64,000 nt of DNA. Source: Cryobacterium inferilacus. GTDB lineage: Bacteria; Actinomycetota; Actinomycetes; Actinomycetales; Microbacteriaceae. Below the pieces are notes generated by a model. It was not told the origin of the DNA and made no database searches. It saw only the letters and a program-made list of their open reading frames with translations. The stretch spans positions 95,544 through 159,543 of the forward strand of contig NZ_JAIEUL010000008.1 of assembly GCF_019599185.1 (NCBI RefSeq), in the 5' to 3' direction. Made by a program: the position numbers and the translations under genes. Positions 55,432-63,767 of this stretch are shown one piece after another; position 1 is the first letter of the stretch; each line of letters starts with the position of its first letter.

Positions 55432-56691
55432 ATGGCGGCCTCGCCTACCCCGCCCGCACACACCCCGGGCTCGCGAACCCCTGCCCCTGCCGTGGCCCCC
55501 TGGCTGCCCGGCCGGTGGCGGGCGCACTACCGGCTGCTGCCGTGGTGGCTGAAGGTCGTCGGCATCTGGCTGGCGAGCCGGGTGATCACCACCACCATGG
55601 TGCTGGTGCTGGCGAGCGTGCAGGGGCAGAACGCGTGGACGCCGGCGAGACCGGGCTACCTGGAGTTCGCCACCATGTGGGACTCGCTCTGGTACAACAT
55701 CGTGGCCGTCGGCGGGTACCCCTCGGTGCTGCCGGTCACCGCGGAGGGTCACGTCGGCGAGAACGCCTGGGCGTTCATGCCGGGTTACCCGGTGGTGGTG
55801 CGGCTGCTCATGCTGCTCACCGGGGCGCCCTGGGAGCCCGTGGCCGTGTTCGTGTCCGTGGCCTGCAGCCTCGCCACCGCCCTGCTGTTCTACCGGCTGA
55901 TGCGGCGCGTGCAGCCGCAGTCGATGGCGTTGTTCTCCGTGCTGCTGTTCTGCGTCGCCCCGCTGTCACCGCTGCTGCAGTTCGGCTATGCGGAGTCGAT
56001 GCAGCTGATGCTGCTCACCCTGGCACTGGTGCTGGTGCTGGAGCGGCGCTACCTGGTGCTGGTGCCGGTGATCGCGGTGATGGCGCTCACGCGGCCCACC
56101 GGGCTGGCGTTCGCCCTGTTCCTGGCGCTGCACGTCGGCTACCGCTGGTTCACCCGCTCCCGCGACCCGTTCCCGGTGCGCGAAGTGGTGACGGCGTCAT
56201 CCGTCGCGGTGTTCAGCGGTGTGATGGGGCTGCTCTGGCCGGCCCTGGCCTGGGCGGTGACCGGCTCACTCACGGCGTACACCGACACCGAACTGGCCTG
56301 GCGGAGCGCCTACATCGGTTATCAGGAGCTGGTACCGTTCACGGCCTGGTTCCAGAGCGGGGTGTGGTGGCTCGGGCAGCCGCTGGGCATCATCGCGGTG
56401 CTGGTGCTGATCGTGGGGTTCACGCTGCTGATGTTCACACCGTGGGTGCGCGGCCTCGGCGTCGATCTGCGTCTGTGGGTGGTGTCGTACGCGCTCTACC
56501 TGCTCGCGGTGTTCTTCCCGCAGTCGAGCATCTTCCGGCTGCTGATGCCGATGTTCCCGCTGCTCGGCGCCCTCGCCGTGCCGCGCAACGTCGTGTACCG
56601 CGTTGTGGTCACACTGCTGCTGATCTGCGGCCAATGGGGCTGGCTTTTGCTCTGTTGGGGCGTGGACGGGGCCGATTGGACCCCGCCGTAA
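55432..56691 (+). CDS. GT-C mannosyltransferase-like membrane protein
   Basis: This 419-residue protein has eight or more membrane spans and a Pro/Ala-rich N-terminus. GT-C (PIG-V-like) features are present: WDSLWYNIVAVGGYPSVLPV with the acidic Asp at the first outer loop, AFMPGYPVVVRLLMLL and LQFGYAESMQLMLLTLAL. It probably adds mannose from a lipid donor outside the membrane, for glycolipids or proteins. It starts two bases after the dapE stop. The linkage made is unknown. Confidence 0.83.
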   Translation: MAASPTPPAHTPGSRTPAPAVAPWLPGRWRAHYRLLPWWLKVVGIWLASRVITTTMVLVLASVQGQNAWTPARPGYLEFATMWDSLWYNIVAVGGYPSVLPVTAEGHVGENAWAFMPGYPVVVRLLMLLTGAPWEPVAVFVSVACSLATALLFYRLMRRVQPQSMALFSVLLFCVAPLSPLLQFGYAESMQLMLLTLALVLVLERRYLVLVPVIAVMALTRPTGLAFALFLALHVGYRWFTRSRDPFPVREVVTASSVAVFSGVMGLLWPALAWAVTGSLTAYTDTELAWRSAYIGYQELVPFTAWFQSGVWWLGQPLGIIAVLVLIVGFTLLMFTPWVRGLGVDLRLWVVSYALYLLAVFFPQSSIFRLLMPMFPLLGALAVPRNVVYRVVVTLLLICGQWGWLLLCWGVDGADWTPP

Positions 56692-56752
56692 TTACTGTCT
56701 GACGGCCGAATGGTCGATAATGGTAGTACGACTACGAATGGAAGGGGAGTTC

Positions 56753-56929
56753 ATGGCGGCCATGAAGCCACGGACCGGAGACGGGCCAATGGAGGCTGTA
56801 AAGGAGGGGCGCCTGATCATCGTGCGTGTACCGCTCGAAGGTGGAGGCCGACTCGTCGTCTCTGTGAACGACGCTGAAGCCAAGGAGCTTCACGATGCGC
56901 TCGCCGGAGTAGTCACACCGGCTGTGTAG
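56753..56929 (+). CDS. DUF3117 domain-containing protein
   Basis: This 58-residue protein starts MAAMKPRTGDGPMEAVKEGR with AAGGGGAG upstream. DUF3117 is a short actinobacterial family with the same opening and a VPLEGGGRLVV strand. The function is not known. The upstream in-frame start at 56720 would add 11 residues not seen in the family. Confidence 0.93.
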   Translation: MAAMKPRTGDGPMEAVKEGRLIIVRVPLEGGGRLVVSVNDAEAKELHDALAGVVTPAV

Positions 56930-56970
56930 TACCACACGCTCTGACGTAGCAAAGATTTCATTCGGCTGAT

Positions 56971-56995
56971 CGGCTGTGCGGGTTCCGCACAGCCG
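56971..56995. terminator. Hairpin between DUF3117 and O-methyltransferase genes
   Basis: CGGCTGTGCGG pairs with CCGCACAGCCG around GTT. It is central in the convergent spacer and lacks a T-run, so it may be a weak bidirectional terminator. Confidence 0.7.
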
Positions 56996-57015
56996 ATTGC
57001 TGTATCCGGATGCGG

Positions 57016-57648
57016 TTACGCGCGCAGCTTGGTGATCTGCAGCAGGCCGTCGCCGACGGGGGAGAGCGCGCTGATCACGGCGGTGGAGGAACCGATCTCG
57101 TTGAGCAGGGTGCGGAAGCCGGTGGCAACGTCGTCACGCTGCACGGGGTCGGCCACCCGGCCGCGCCAGAGCGCGTGCGCCACGAGAACGGTGCCGCCCG
57201 GACGGGCCAACCGCAGCCCGTGCTCGACGTACTCGATGACCGACTGCGGGTCGGCATCCACGAAGACGATGTCGTAGGAGTTCTCGTTCATGCGCGGCAG
57301 CACCTCGGCGGCGCGACCGGTGATCAGGCGAACCCGGTTGGTGGGGATGCCGGCCTCGTGGAAATTCGCCTTGGCGTGCTGCAGGTGGTCGACCTCGAGG
57401 TCGATCGAGGTGAGGGTGGCGCCGGGGGCGCCGGTGAGCAGCCAGATGCCGGAGACGCCGGCACCCGTGCCGACCTCGAGGATGCTGCGGGCACCGGTGG
57501 CGGCGGCGATGACGGCCGACTGCGCCCCGACCGACGGGGCGATGGCCTCGATGCCGAGCTCGTGGGACTGCTGCCTCGCCCGGGCCAGGGCATCGCTCTC
57601 CACCACCGAGTCGTCGGCGAATTTCCAGTTCAGATCTTTGTCAGACAT
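57016..57648 (-). CDS. O-methyltransferase (class I, SAM-dependent)
   Basis: This 210-residue protein has the SAM fold of the COMT-like family: SILEVGTGAGVSGIWLL, TSIDLEVDHLQHAKANF, YDIVFVDADPQSVIEYVEH and PGGTVLVAHAL. It methylates a small molecule or catechol-like group; the substrate is unknown. It is located beside tatB, as in many Actinobacteria. Start at ATG 57648, with a divergent spacer of about 90 bases to tatB. Confidence 0.9.
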   Translation of the reverse strand: MSDKDLNWKFADDSVVESDALARARQQSHELGIEAIAPSVGAQSAVIAAATGARSILEVGTGAGVSGIWLLTGAPGATLTSIDLEVDHLQHAKANFHEAGIPTNRVRLITGRAAEVLPRMNENSYDIVFVDADPQSVIEYVEHGLRLARPGGTVLVAHALWRGRVADPVQRDDVATGFRTLLNEIGSSTAVISALSPVGDGLLQITKLRA

Positions 57649-57737
57649 TCCGCAACTCCAGTAGGTGATTGGGGTTAAGACTACGGTGGCCGGGCACCCG
57701 GTTAGGGCACGCCTCGCCGGGGGGATATTCTGAGGGC

Positions 57738-58118
57738 ATGTTCGGTCTGACCTTCGAGAAGCTCCTGCTCATCGGGATCATCGCCGTCTTCCTGCTCGGC
57801 CCGGAGAAGCTGCCGCACTACGCGGCGCAACTGGGCCGGCTGGTGCGTCAGCTGCGGGACATGGCCAACGGGGCCAAGGACCGCATGAAGGACGAGATGG
57901 GTCCGGACTTCGACGACGTCGACTGGAAGAAACTCGACCCGCGTCAGTATGACCCGCGTCGCATCATCAGGGAAGCCCTGATCGAGGAACCGGTGAAGGG
58001 GCAGTCCGCCGTTCTCGCGCGGACCGGTGCGAACCCCGACAGCGCCTATCTGCAGCGCAAGCGCGCCCGCGAGGGCGACCTGACCGGGCCGGCGCCGTTC
58101 GACTCCGAAGCCACCTGA
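57738..58118 (+). CDS. tatB: Sec-independent protein translocase TatB
   Basis: This 126-residue protein has one N-terminal span (KLLLIGIIAVFLLGPEKLPH, residues about 8-27) followed by an amphipathic helix and charged tail. It forms the receptor of the Tat translocon with TatC, which is not in this window. EfeB here is one Tat substrate. The ATG at 57738 is set by the MFGLTFEK start typical of TatB. Confidence 0.93.
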   Translation: MFGLTFEKLLLIGIIAVFLLGPEKLPHYAAQLGRLVRQLRDMANGAKDRMKDEMGPDFDDVDWKKLDPRQYDPRRIIREALIEEPVKGQSAVLARTGANPDSAYLQRKRAREGDLTGPAPFDSEAT

Positions 58119-58142
58119 CCCGGTTCGTTCCTGCGGGGCGGG

Positions 58143-59747
58143 TCAACGCCGTCTGACGGCCTTCAGGGCCCGCGCCAGGAGGACCATCGGGCGCTCCAAC
58201 CTGGCGACCTCCGCGCCGGTGGATGGCAGGGCGAGCACACCCGTCGCGCTGGCGATGGTGACCGGGTTGACGAAGCGCTTGAGCCCCTCCGGGCCGTTCC
58301 GACGCCCAAGGCCGGATGCCTTCACCCCGCCCATCGGGGCGTCCACGGCGGAGAACGACCCGCGGTAGCCCTCGTTGACGTTCACACTGCCGGCCTCGAG
58401 CGACTCGGCGACGCGCAGCCCGCGGCGGGCGGATCCGCTGAGCACCGACGCGTTCAGGCCGTACTCGCTGTTGTTGGCCGCGAGGATCGCCTCCTGCTCC
58501 GTGTCGACCACGTACACGGCCACGACCGGGCCGAAGGTCTCGTCGGCGAAGCAGCGCATGGCCGGTGTGACCCCGGTGAGGATGGTCGGTTCGAAGAAGT
58601 ACGGGCCGAGGTCGGGCCTGGCCCGCCCGCCGGCCTGCACCGTGGCGCCGTGCTCGACGGCGTCGGCCAGGTGCTCGGTCACGCGCTCGAGCTGCTCCGG
58701 CGAGGTGAGCGTGCCCACATCCGTGCTGTAGTCCAGGGCAGAGCCGAGGATCAGCGCACGGGTGGTGGTGACGAATTCGCGCAGGAACTGGTCGGCCACT
58801 CCGCGTTGCACGTAGATGCGCTCGATCGACACGCACAACTGCCCCATCGACGAGAAGCACGCGTACGCGGCCTGCGCGGCGGCCCGGTGCGGGTCGACGT
58901 CGTCGAGCACGATCATCGGGTTCTTGCCGCCGAGCTCCAGCGACGCCCCGGTGAGGGTGCTCGCGGCCTGCCGGCCCACCCGCAGGCCGGTGGGGGTGGA
59001 GCCGGTGAAACAGACGTAGTCGGCGCCGGCCGTGACGGCCTCGCCCACCACGGCGCCCTCGCCGGTGACGACGGCCCACAGGTCGGCGGGCACGCCGGCG
59101 TCGATGAAGGCGCGACGCAGCATCAGGATGCTCAGGGCGCCCTGGTTGTCGGCCTTCTGCACCACAGCGCAGCCGGCGGCCAGCGCCGGCACGACGTCCA
59201 TCGCGGCCAGGCTGAGCGGGAAATTCCAGGGCGTGATGACCCCGGCGACGCCCTTGGGCCGGTACCGCACCCTGGTGCGCACCAGCACCGGCAGGCCGGA
59301 GCGGCGGCGCTGGCCGCGCAGCACCCGGCGGGCGGCGACGGCGTTGTAGCGGGTGACGCTGAGTACCTGGAAGACCTCCTCGAACGCATGCCCGCGGGTC
59401 TTGCCGGTCTCGGTCTGCAGGGTGTCCAGCAGGGCTTCCCTGCGGGCGAGCAGCAGGTCGTGGGCACGCAGCAGCACCCGACGGCGATGGGCGAACCCTG
59501 CACGCGCCCAACCGATCTGAGCGAGACGGGCGCGGGCGTAGGCATCCGCCACGTCGTGCGTGCTGCTCAGCGGCAGCTCGTGCAGACCGTCGCCGGTGAA
59601 CGGTGCGATGACCGTGTCCGTCTGTCCGGTGGTCGAGCGGATGTCACGGTGCAGGTCGGCGACGACCGCCGGATCCAGCGGCGTGCCCGGTACCGGACCT
59701 GGGACGTTCGACGGGACGGGAACGGACGACACTGTGGGAGCGCTCAT
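58143..59747 (-). CDS. Succinate-semialdehyde dehydrogenase-type aldehyde dehydrogenase
   Basis: This 534-residue NAD(P) aldehyde dehydrogenase has the catalytic Glu in LELGGKNPMIV and catalytic Cys in FSSMGQLCVSIERIYV; VITPWNFPLSLAAMDVVPAL and GSTPTGLRVGRQAAST are other family motifs. It is most similar in pattern to SSADH (GabD), converting succinate semialdehyde to succinate. It lies between tatB and mrp, which are usually adjacent, so it looks inserted. Substrate is inferred. Confidence 0.88.
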   Translation of the reverse strand: MSAPTVSSVPVPSNVPGPVPGTPLDPAVVADLHRDIRSTTGQTDTVIAPFTGDGLHELPLSSTHDVADAYARARLAQIGWARAGFAHRRRVLLRAHDLLLARREALLDTLQTETGKTRGHAFEEVFQVLSVTRYNAVAARRVLRGQRRRSGLPVLVRTRVRYRPKGVAGVITPWNFPLSLAAMDVVPALAAGCAVVQKADNQGALSILMLRRAFIDAGVPADLWAVVTGEGAVVGEAVTAGADYVCFTGSTPTGLRVGRQAASTLTGASLELGGKNPMIVLDDVDPHRAAAQAAYACFSSMGQLCVSIERIYVQRGVADQFLREFVTTTRALILGSALDYSTDVGTLTSPEQLERVTEHLADAVEHGATVQAGGRARPDLGPYFFEPTILTGVTPAMRCFADETFGPVVAVYVVDTEQEAILAANNSEYGLNASVLSGSARRGLRVAESLEAGSVNVNEGYRGSFSAVDAPMGGVKASGLGRRNGPEGLKRFVNPVTIASATGVLALPSTGAEVARLERPMVLLARALKAVRRR

Positions 59748-59803
59748 GCTGATCAGTGTAGGCAGGGCTGCCTGTGCGGAGCCCGGAGGTCAGCGCTGGG
59801 AGG

Positions 59804-60958
59804 TCAGCGCGGCGAGATGCCCAGGCTGAGCCCGGCCAGGCCGCGGCCGCGGGTGGCCAGCCGCTCGGCGATGGCCTGGATGGCCACGGCGGCGGGGTCG
59901 GCGGGGTCGCCGAGCACCACGGGCAGTCCGGTGTCACCGCCGGTGCGGAGGGCCACGCTGAGCGGCACCTGACCGAGCAGCGGAACCGGCTTGCCCTGAC
60001 CGGCGGAGAGCCGGCCGGCGACCTCGGCGCCGCCGCCGGAGCCGAAGATCTCCAGCAGGGTGCCGTCCGGCTGCATCAGCCCGGCCATGTTTTCGATCAC
60101 GCCGTAGATCTTCTGGCCGGTCTGGCGGGCCACGGCGCCGCTGCGCTCGGAGATGTCCGCGGCGGCGGGCTGAGGGGTGGTGACGACGATGACCTCGGCG
60201 TGCGGCAACAGCTGGCCCACCGAGATGGCGATGTCGCCGGTGCCCGGCGGCAGGTCGAGCAGCAGGATGTCGAGGTCGCCGAAGTAGACCTCGGTGAGGA
60301 ACTGGGTGATGGTGCGGTGCAGCATCGGCCCGCGCCAGGCGACCGCGACGGAGGTGTCGTCGACGAACATGCCGATGGAGATGACCTTCACCTCGAAGCC
60401 GATCGGCGGCAGGATCATGTCACCCACCTGGGTGGGCTTGACCATGCCGCTCTGACCATCCGGCATGCCGGGCGGGGTGACCAGACCGAGCAGCCCCGGG
60501 ATGGAGAAGCCGTAGACGTCGGCGTCGACGATGCCCACCCGCAGGCCCCGTGCGGCCAGGGCCACGGCGAGGTTCGCGGTGACGGTGGACTTGCCCACAC
60601 CGCCCTTGCCGCTGGTGATCGCGTAGATCTGGGTGAGCGAGTCCGGCCCGAACTGCAGGCTGCGTGCGCCCTGGCCGCCGCGCAGCTTCTCGGTCATGGC
60701 GCGGCGCTGCTCAGGGGTCATCACCGACACCTCAACGCGGGCCAGGCCGACGCCCACGACGGATTCGGTCGCCTCGCGAACATCCGTCTCGATGCGCGTC
60801 GCCGCCGGGCAGCCGGCGATGGTGAGACGGATGCCCACCGTCGCGCCGCCGTCGGGGTCGATCGTGACCCCGGAGACCATGTCCAGCTCGGTGATGGGCT
60901 TGCGGATCTCGGGGTCGATGACGCGGGCGAGGGCGGCGAGGACCCGGTTCTCAGTCAA
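59804..60958 (-). CDS. mrp: Mrp/NBP35-family iron-sulfur cluster carrier ATPase
   Basis: This 384-residue protein starts from TTG at 60958 and overlaps the DUF1003 stop. An N-terminal MIP18-like domain (ALARVIDPEIRKPITELDMV) is followed by the deviant Walker A SGKGGVGKSTVTANLAVAL and LPPGTGDIAISVGQ, typical of Fe-S carriers. The CxxC of many Mrp proteins is not obvious. It works in Fe-S cluster assembly. Co-transcribed with DUF1003 and MgtE_N genes. Confidence 0.93.
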   Translation of the reverse strand: MTENRVLAALARVIDPEIRKPITELDMVSGVTIDPDGGATVGIRLTIAGCPAATRIETDVREATESVVGVGLARVEVSVMTPEQRRAMTEKLRGGQGARSLQFGPDSLTQIYAITSGKGGVGKSTVTANLAVALAARGLRVGIVDADVYGFSIPGLLGLVTPPGMPDGQSGMVKPTQVGDMILPPIGFEVKVISIGMFVDDTSVAVAWRGPMLHRTITQFLTEVYFGDLDILLLDLPPGTGDIAISVGQLLPHAEVIVVTTPQPAAADISERSGAVARQTGQKIYGVIENMAGLMQPDGTLLEIFGSGGGAEVAGRLSAGQGKPVPLLGQVPLSVALRTGGDTGLPVVLGDPADPAAVAIQAIAERLATRGRGLAGLSLGISPR

Positions 60959-61568
60959 ACGGGTCGACCTCGTGCGGGGCGGTCCGGGGACTGGCTTCGC
61001 GTTCCCGGCTCTCCAGTTCGCGGCTCTCCCGGTCGCGGATGGCTTCGCGCTCGCGGCGCTCCTGCTCGTCGCGCTGGTCGAGGTTGTCGAGCAGGGCGCG
61101 CAGCTCGGCCCGCAGGAAGTCTTTGGAAGCGAGGTCCTTCATACCCAGGCGCAGGGCGACGACTTCACGGGCGAGGTACTCGGTGTCGGCCAGGTTGCGT
61201 TCGGCGCGTTGCCGGTCCTGTTCGAACTGCACCCGGTCGCGGTCGTCCTGCCGGTTCTGCGCGAGCAGGATCAGCGGTGCCGCGTACGACGCCTGGAGGG
61301 AGAGCACCAGGGTGAGCGCGATGAAGCCCAGCTCGATGGAGTCGAAGCGGAGTCCCTCTGGGGAGAGGGTGTTCCAGCCGATCCAGAAGACCACCAGGGC
61401 GGACAGGCCAAGCAGGAACCAGGGCGTGCCCATGCCGCGCGCGATCGCCTCGGTGAACCGGCCGAACCTGTCGTTGCTGCGTCGGCCGCGCTTGCGCCCG
61501 ACGAGGTTGGTGGTGCGCAGGCCCTTGGGCGTGTCGAGGCGGAGTTCGCTCTTGTTAGCGCGTGCCAT
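60951..61568 (-). CDS. DUF1003 family membrane protein
   Basis: This 205-residue protein has two membrane spans in the middle (about 55-75 and 87-110; FLLGLSALVVFWIGWNTLSP, then LGFIALTLVLSLQASYAAPL), a LILLAQNRQDDRDRVQFEQD linker and a long Glu/Arg-rich coiled tail. This is the DUF1003 layout. The function is not known. It overlaps the MgtE_N gene by 14 bases and the mrp gene by 8, so all three form one operon. Confidence 0.9.
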   Translation of the reverse strand: MARANKSELRLDTPKGLRTTNLVGRKRGRRSNDRFGRFTEAIARGMGTPWFLLGLSALVVFWIGWNTLSPEGLRFDSIELGFIALTLVLSLQASYAAPLILLAQNRQDDRDRVQFEQDRQRAERNLADTEYLAREVVALRLGMKDLASKDFLRAELRALLDNLDQRDEQERREREAIRDRESRELESREREASPRTAPHEVDPFD

Positions 61569-62883
61569 TTCCGTGCCTCCGTCCAGGCAGTGGGATGCTT
61601 CCGGTTACCAGCTGGGTTCTCGCGGAGGCACGTTTGCGTACCTCGTCGCCGTCGTCGTGACTTCGCCAGTCGTCCGGAAGGAGGTAGTCGAGCACGTCAT
61701 CAATCGTCACCACCCCGACGAGATGGTGGTTCTCATCGACCACGGGCACCGAGACGAGGTCGTAGCTGGCCAGGATGCGGGATACCTCGGCCGCCGAGGT
61801 GTCCGCGGTGACGGGCTCCAGACCCAGGTCGAGCAGGGTGCCGAGGCGTTCGTGCGGCGGGTAGCGCAGCATCCGCTGGAAGTGCACCATGCCCAGGAAC
61901 CGGCCGGTGGGCGGTTCGTACGGCGGCAGGGTGACACAGATCGCCGCGCCGAGGGCCGGCGCCAAGTCATGCCGGCGGATGAGGGCCAGGCCCTCGGCCA
62001 CGGTGGCGTCGGCGGAGACGATGATCGGCTCGGTGGTCATCAGGCCACCGGCGGTGTCGGGGGCGTAGGAGAGCAGGAACCGCACATCGTCGGCCTCTTC
62101 TGGCTCCATCAGGTCGAGCAGGTGCTCGCCGCGTTCCTCCGGCAGCTGCGCGATCAGGTCGGCCGCGTCATCCGGCTGCATGTGATCGAGCACCTCGGCG
62201 GCCCGTGAGTCGCCGAGCCGGGTGAGGATGCCCACCTGCTCGCTCTCCGGCATCTCCTCGAGCACATCGGCGAGGCGGCCGTCCGGCAGCTCCTCTGCCA
62301 CCTCGAACATGCGCTGGCGGGGCAGGTCGAGCAGGGTGTTGGCGAGGTCGGCCGGCTTCATGTCTGAGTAGGTGGCGATGAGCTGTTCGGCCGACTGGGA
62401 CTGACCAGCGGTGACCTTCTCGTAGACCTCGCCCCAGTTGGCGAACGCGGTCGCCCCCTTGGCGAACGGCGAGGAGCCGGTCTTGGGGCGGCGCAGGAAG
62501 AGCTGGCTGATCGCCCAGTCACCCTGGGCGGATTCCTCGATCGCGACGTCCTCGATGGTGGCCTCGCCGGAGCCGTCGTTGAACGCGACCTTGCGGCCGA
62601 GCATCTCGGCGATGACGCGCACCTCGCCGCCGCGCTGCTCGAAGCGGCGCACGTTGATCAGGCCGGTGGTGATGATCTGGCCGCTGCCGATGCTCGTGAC
62701 CCGGCCGATGGAGACGAAGACCCGGCGTTTGCCGGGGATCTCGACGATCAGGCCGACCACGCGGGGTGGGTCGTCTTTTCGGTAGACCACCAGAACATCG
62801 CGAACCTTGCCGACGCGGTCGCCCGCGGGGTCGAAGACGTTGCACCCGGCCAATCGGGCGACGAAGACTCTGGTGTTTGCCAC
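61555..62883 (-). CDS. MgtE_N / CBS-domain protein without membrane part
   Basis: This 442-residue protein has an N-terminal PRC-barrel-like segment (GCNVFDPAGDRVGKVRDVLV), then MgtE_N repeats (LPDGRLADVLEEMPESEQVG, LTRLGDSRAAEVLDHMQPDD) and two CBS domains (PIIVSADATVAEGLALIRRH, and the SVPVVDENHHLVGVVTIDDV pair). The MgtE magnesium-channel membrane domain is absent; the chain ends after the CBS pair. It may sense magnesium or nucleotides and act on the DUF1003 protein. It is the first gene of this operon. Confidence 0.9.
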   Translation of the reverse strand: MANTRVFVARLAGCNVFDPAGDRVGKVRDVLVVYRKDDPPRVVGLIVEIPGKRRVFVSIGRVTSIGSGQIITTGLINVRRFEQRGGEVRVIAEMLGRKVAFNDGSGEATIEDVAIEESAQGDWAISQLFLRRPKTGSSPFAKGATAFANWGEVYEKVTAGQSQSAEQLIATYSDMKPADLANTLLDLPRQRMFEVAEELPDGRLADVLEEMPESEQVGILTRLGDSRAAEVLDHMQPDDAADLIAQLPEERGEHLLDLMEPEEADDVRFLLSYAPDTAGGLMTTEPIIVSADATVAEGLALIRRHDLAPALGAAICVTLPPYEPPTGRFLGMVHFQRMLRYPPHERLGTLLDLGLEPVTADTSAAEVSRILASYDLVSVPVVDENHHLVGVVTIDDVLDYLLPDDWRSHDDGDEVRKRASARTQLVTGSIPLPGRRHGNGTR

Positions 62884-63050
62884 ACCTATAACTTAGTCGG
62901 TGCCGGCTGGGCGGCGGCCGGGCCGTGGCGGGTCAGGTGCCGGGCCATCTGCGCCGCTGAGCCGGACGGCACGCCGGTGACCGGGTATTCTCCCCGTGGA
63001 TGCACAGCGGGCCAGGCGGGAATCCGCCGGTGCCGTGGAAGAATGGAGGC

Positions 63051-63692
63051 ATGACCAATCAAAGCCCATTCGGTGGTCGCGCCTCCGCTCTGTATCCCGT
63101 CCTCCCCAAGGGTGAGGTCCTGGCCACGTACGAGACCTACAACGAGGCCCAGCTGGCCGTCGACGTCCTGGCGAAGTCCGACTTCCCGGTGAAGCAGCTG
63201 TCGATCGTGGGCAACGACCTCAAGACCGTGGAGCGGGTGACCGGCAAGCTCACCTGGAGCCGCGTCGCGTTGGCCGGCGCCGCATCCGGTGCCTGGCTCG
63301 GTGTGTTCTTCGGGCTGCTGTTCTTCATCTTCTCGCCCGACGGTGCCGGCCTGCCGCTGGTGATCGCGGCCGTGTTGATGGGCGCCGGCTTCGGCATGCT
63401 GTTCGGACTGGTGAGCTACGCGCTCAACCGTCGCCGCAAGGACTTCACCTCGACCATGCAGGTGATCGCCGGCAACTACCAGGTGATCGTAGACGTGGAA
63501 CTGCTGAACAGGGCCCGCAACCTGCTGGCCGGTCACGGCGAGCCCGCCGGCGCTCCCGCTCCGCACCCATCCGACCCGCCCCGGTCCCTGCCGCAGCCGC
63601 TGCCGCCGGCGGATGCGCCGGAGCCGCCGACGGATGCGCCCACCACACCGCCCGCGTACGGCGAGACCGGCCCGGCCGACCCGACCCGCTAA
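63051..63692 (+). CDS. General stress protein 17M-like membrane protein
   Basis: This 213-residue protein starts MTNQSPFGGRASALYPVLPK. An N-terminal GSP17M-like domain (about 22-60) has the GEVLATYETYNEAQLAVDVL segment, and two spans follow (WLGVFFGLLFFIFSPDGAGL, then VLMGAGFGMLFGLVSYALN). The C-terminus is Pro/Ala-rich, about 45 residues. It probably takes part in stress response or envelope function. The start with AATGGAGG upstream is preferred over an earlier ATG at 63000. Confidence 0.85.
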   Translation: MTNQSPFGGRASALYPVLPKGEVLATYETYNEAQLAVDVLAKSDFPVKQLSIVGNDLKTVERVTGKLTWSRVALAGAASGAWLGVFFGLLFFIFSPDGAGLPLVIAAVLMGAGFGMLFGLVSYALNRRRKDFTSTMQVIAGNYQVIVDVELLNRARNLLAGHGEPAGAPAPHPSDPPRSLPQPLPPADAPEPPTDAPTTPPAYGETGPADPTR

Positions 63693-63699
63693 CCCGGCG

Positions 63700-63764
63700 C
63701 AACTGTTCCCGAACCCTCTGCGTCAGGCTGCTTGTGAGTCAGTTCACGATCAGTAGGAGGCAGA
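63700..63764 (+). repeat. Possible left end of a second IS3-type element
   Basis: A TG-containing end (TGTTCCCGAACCCTCTGCG near 63706) and TCAGGCTGCTTGTGAGTCAG precede an OrfA-like frame by about 50 bases, the arrangement seen at IS3 ends. The other end is outside the window, so it cannot be confirmed. Confidence 0.4.
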
Positions 63765-63767
63765 GTG

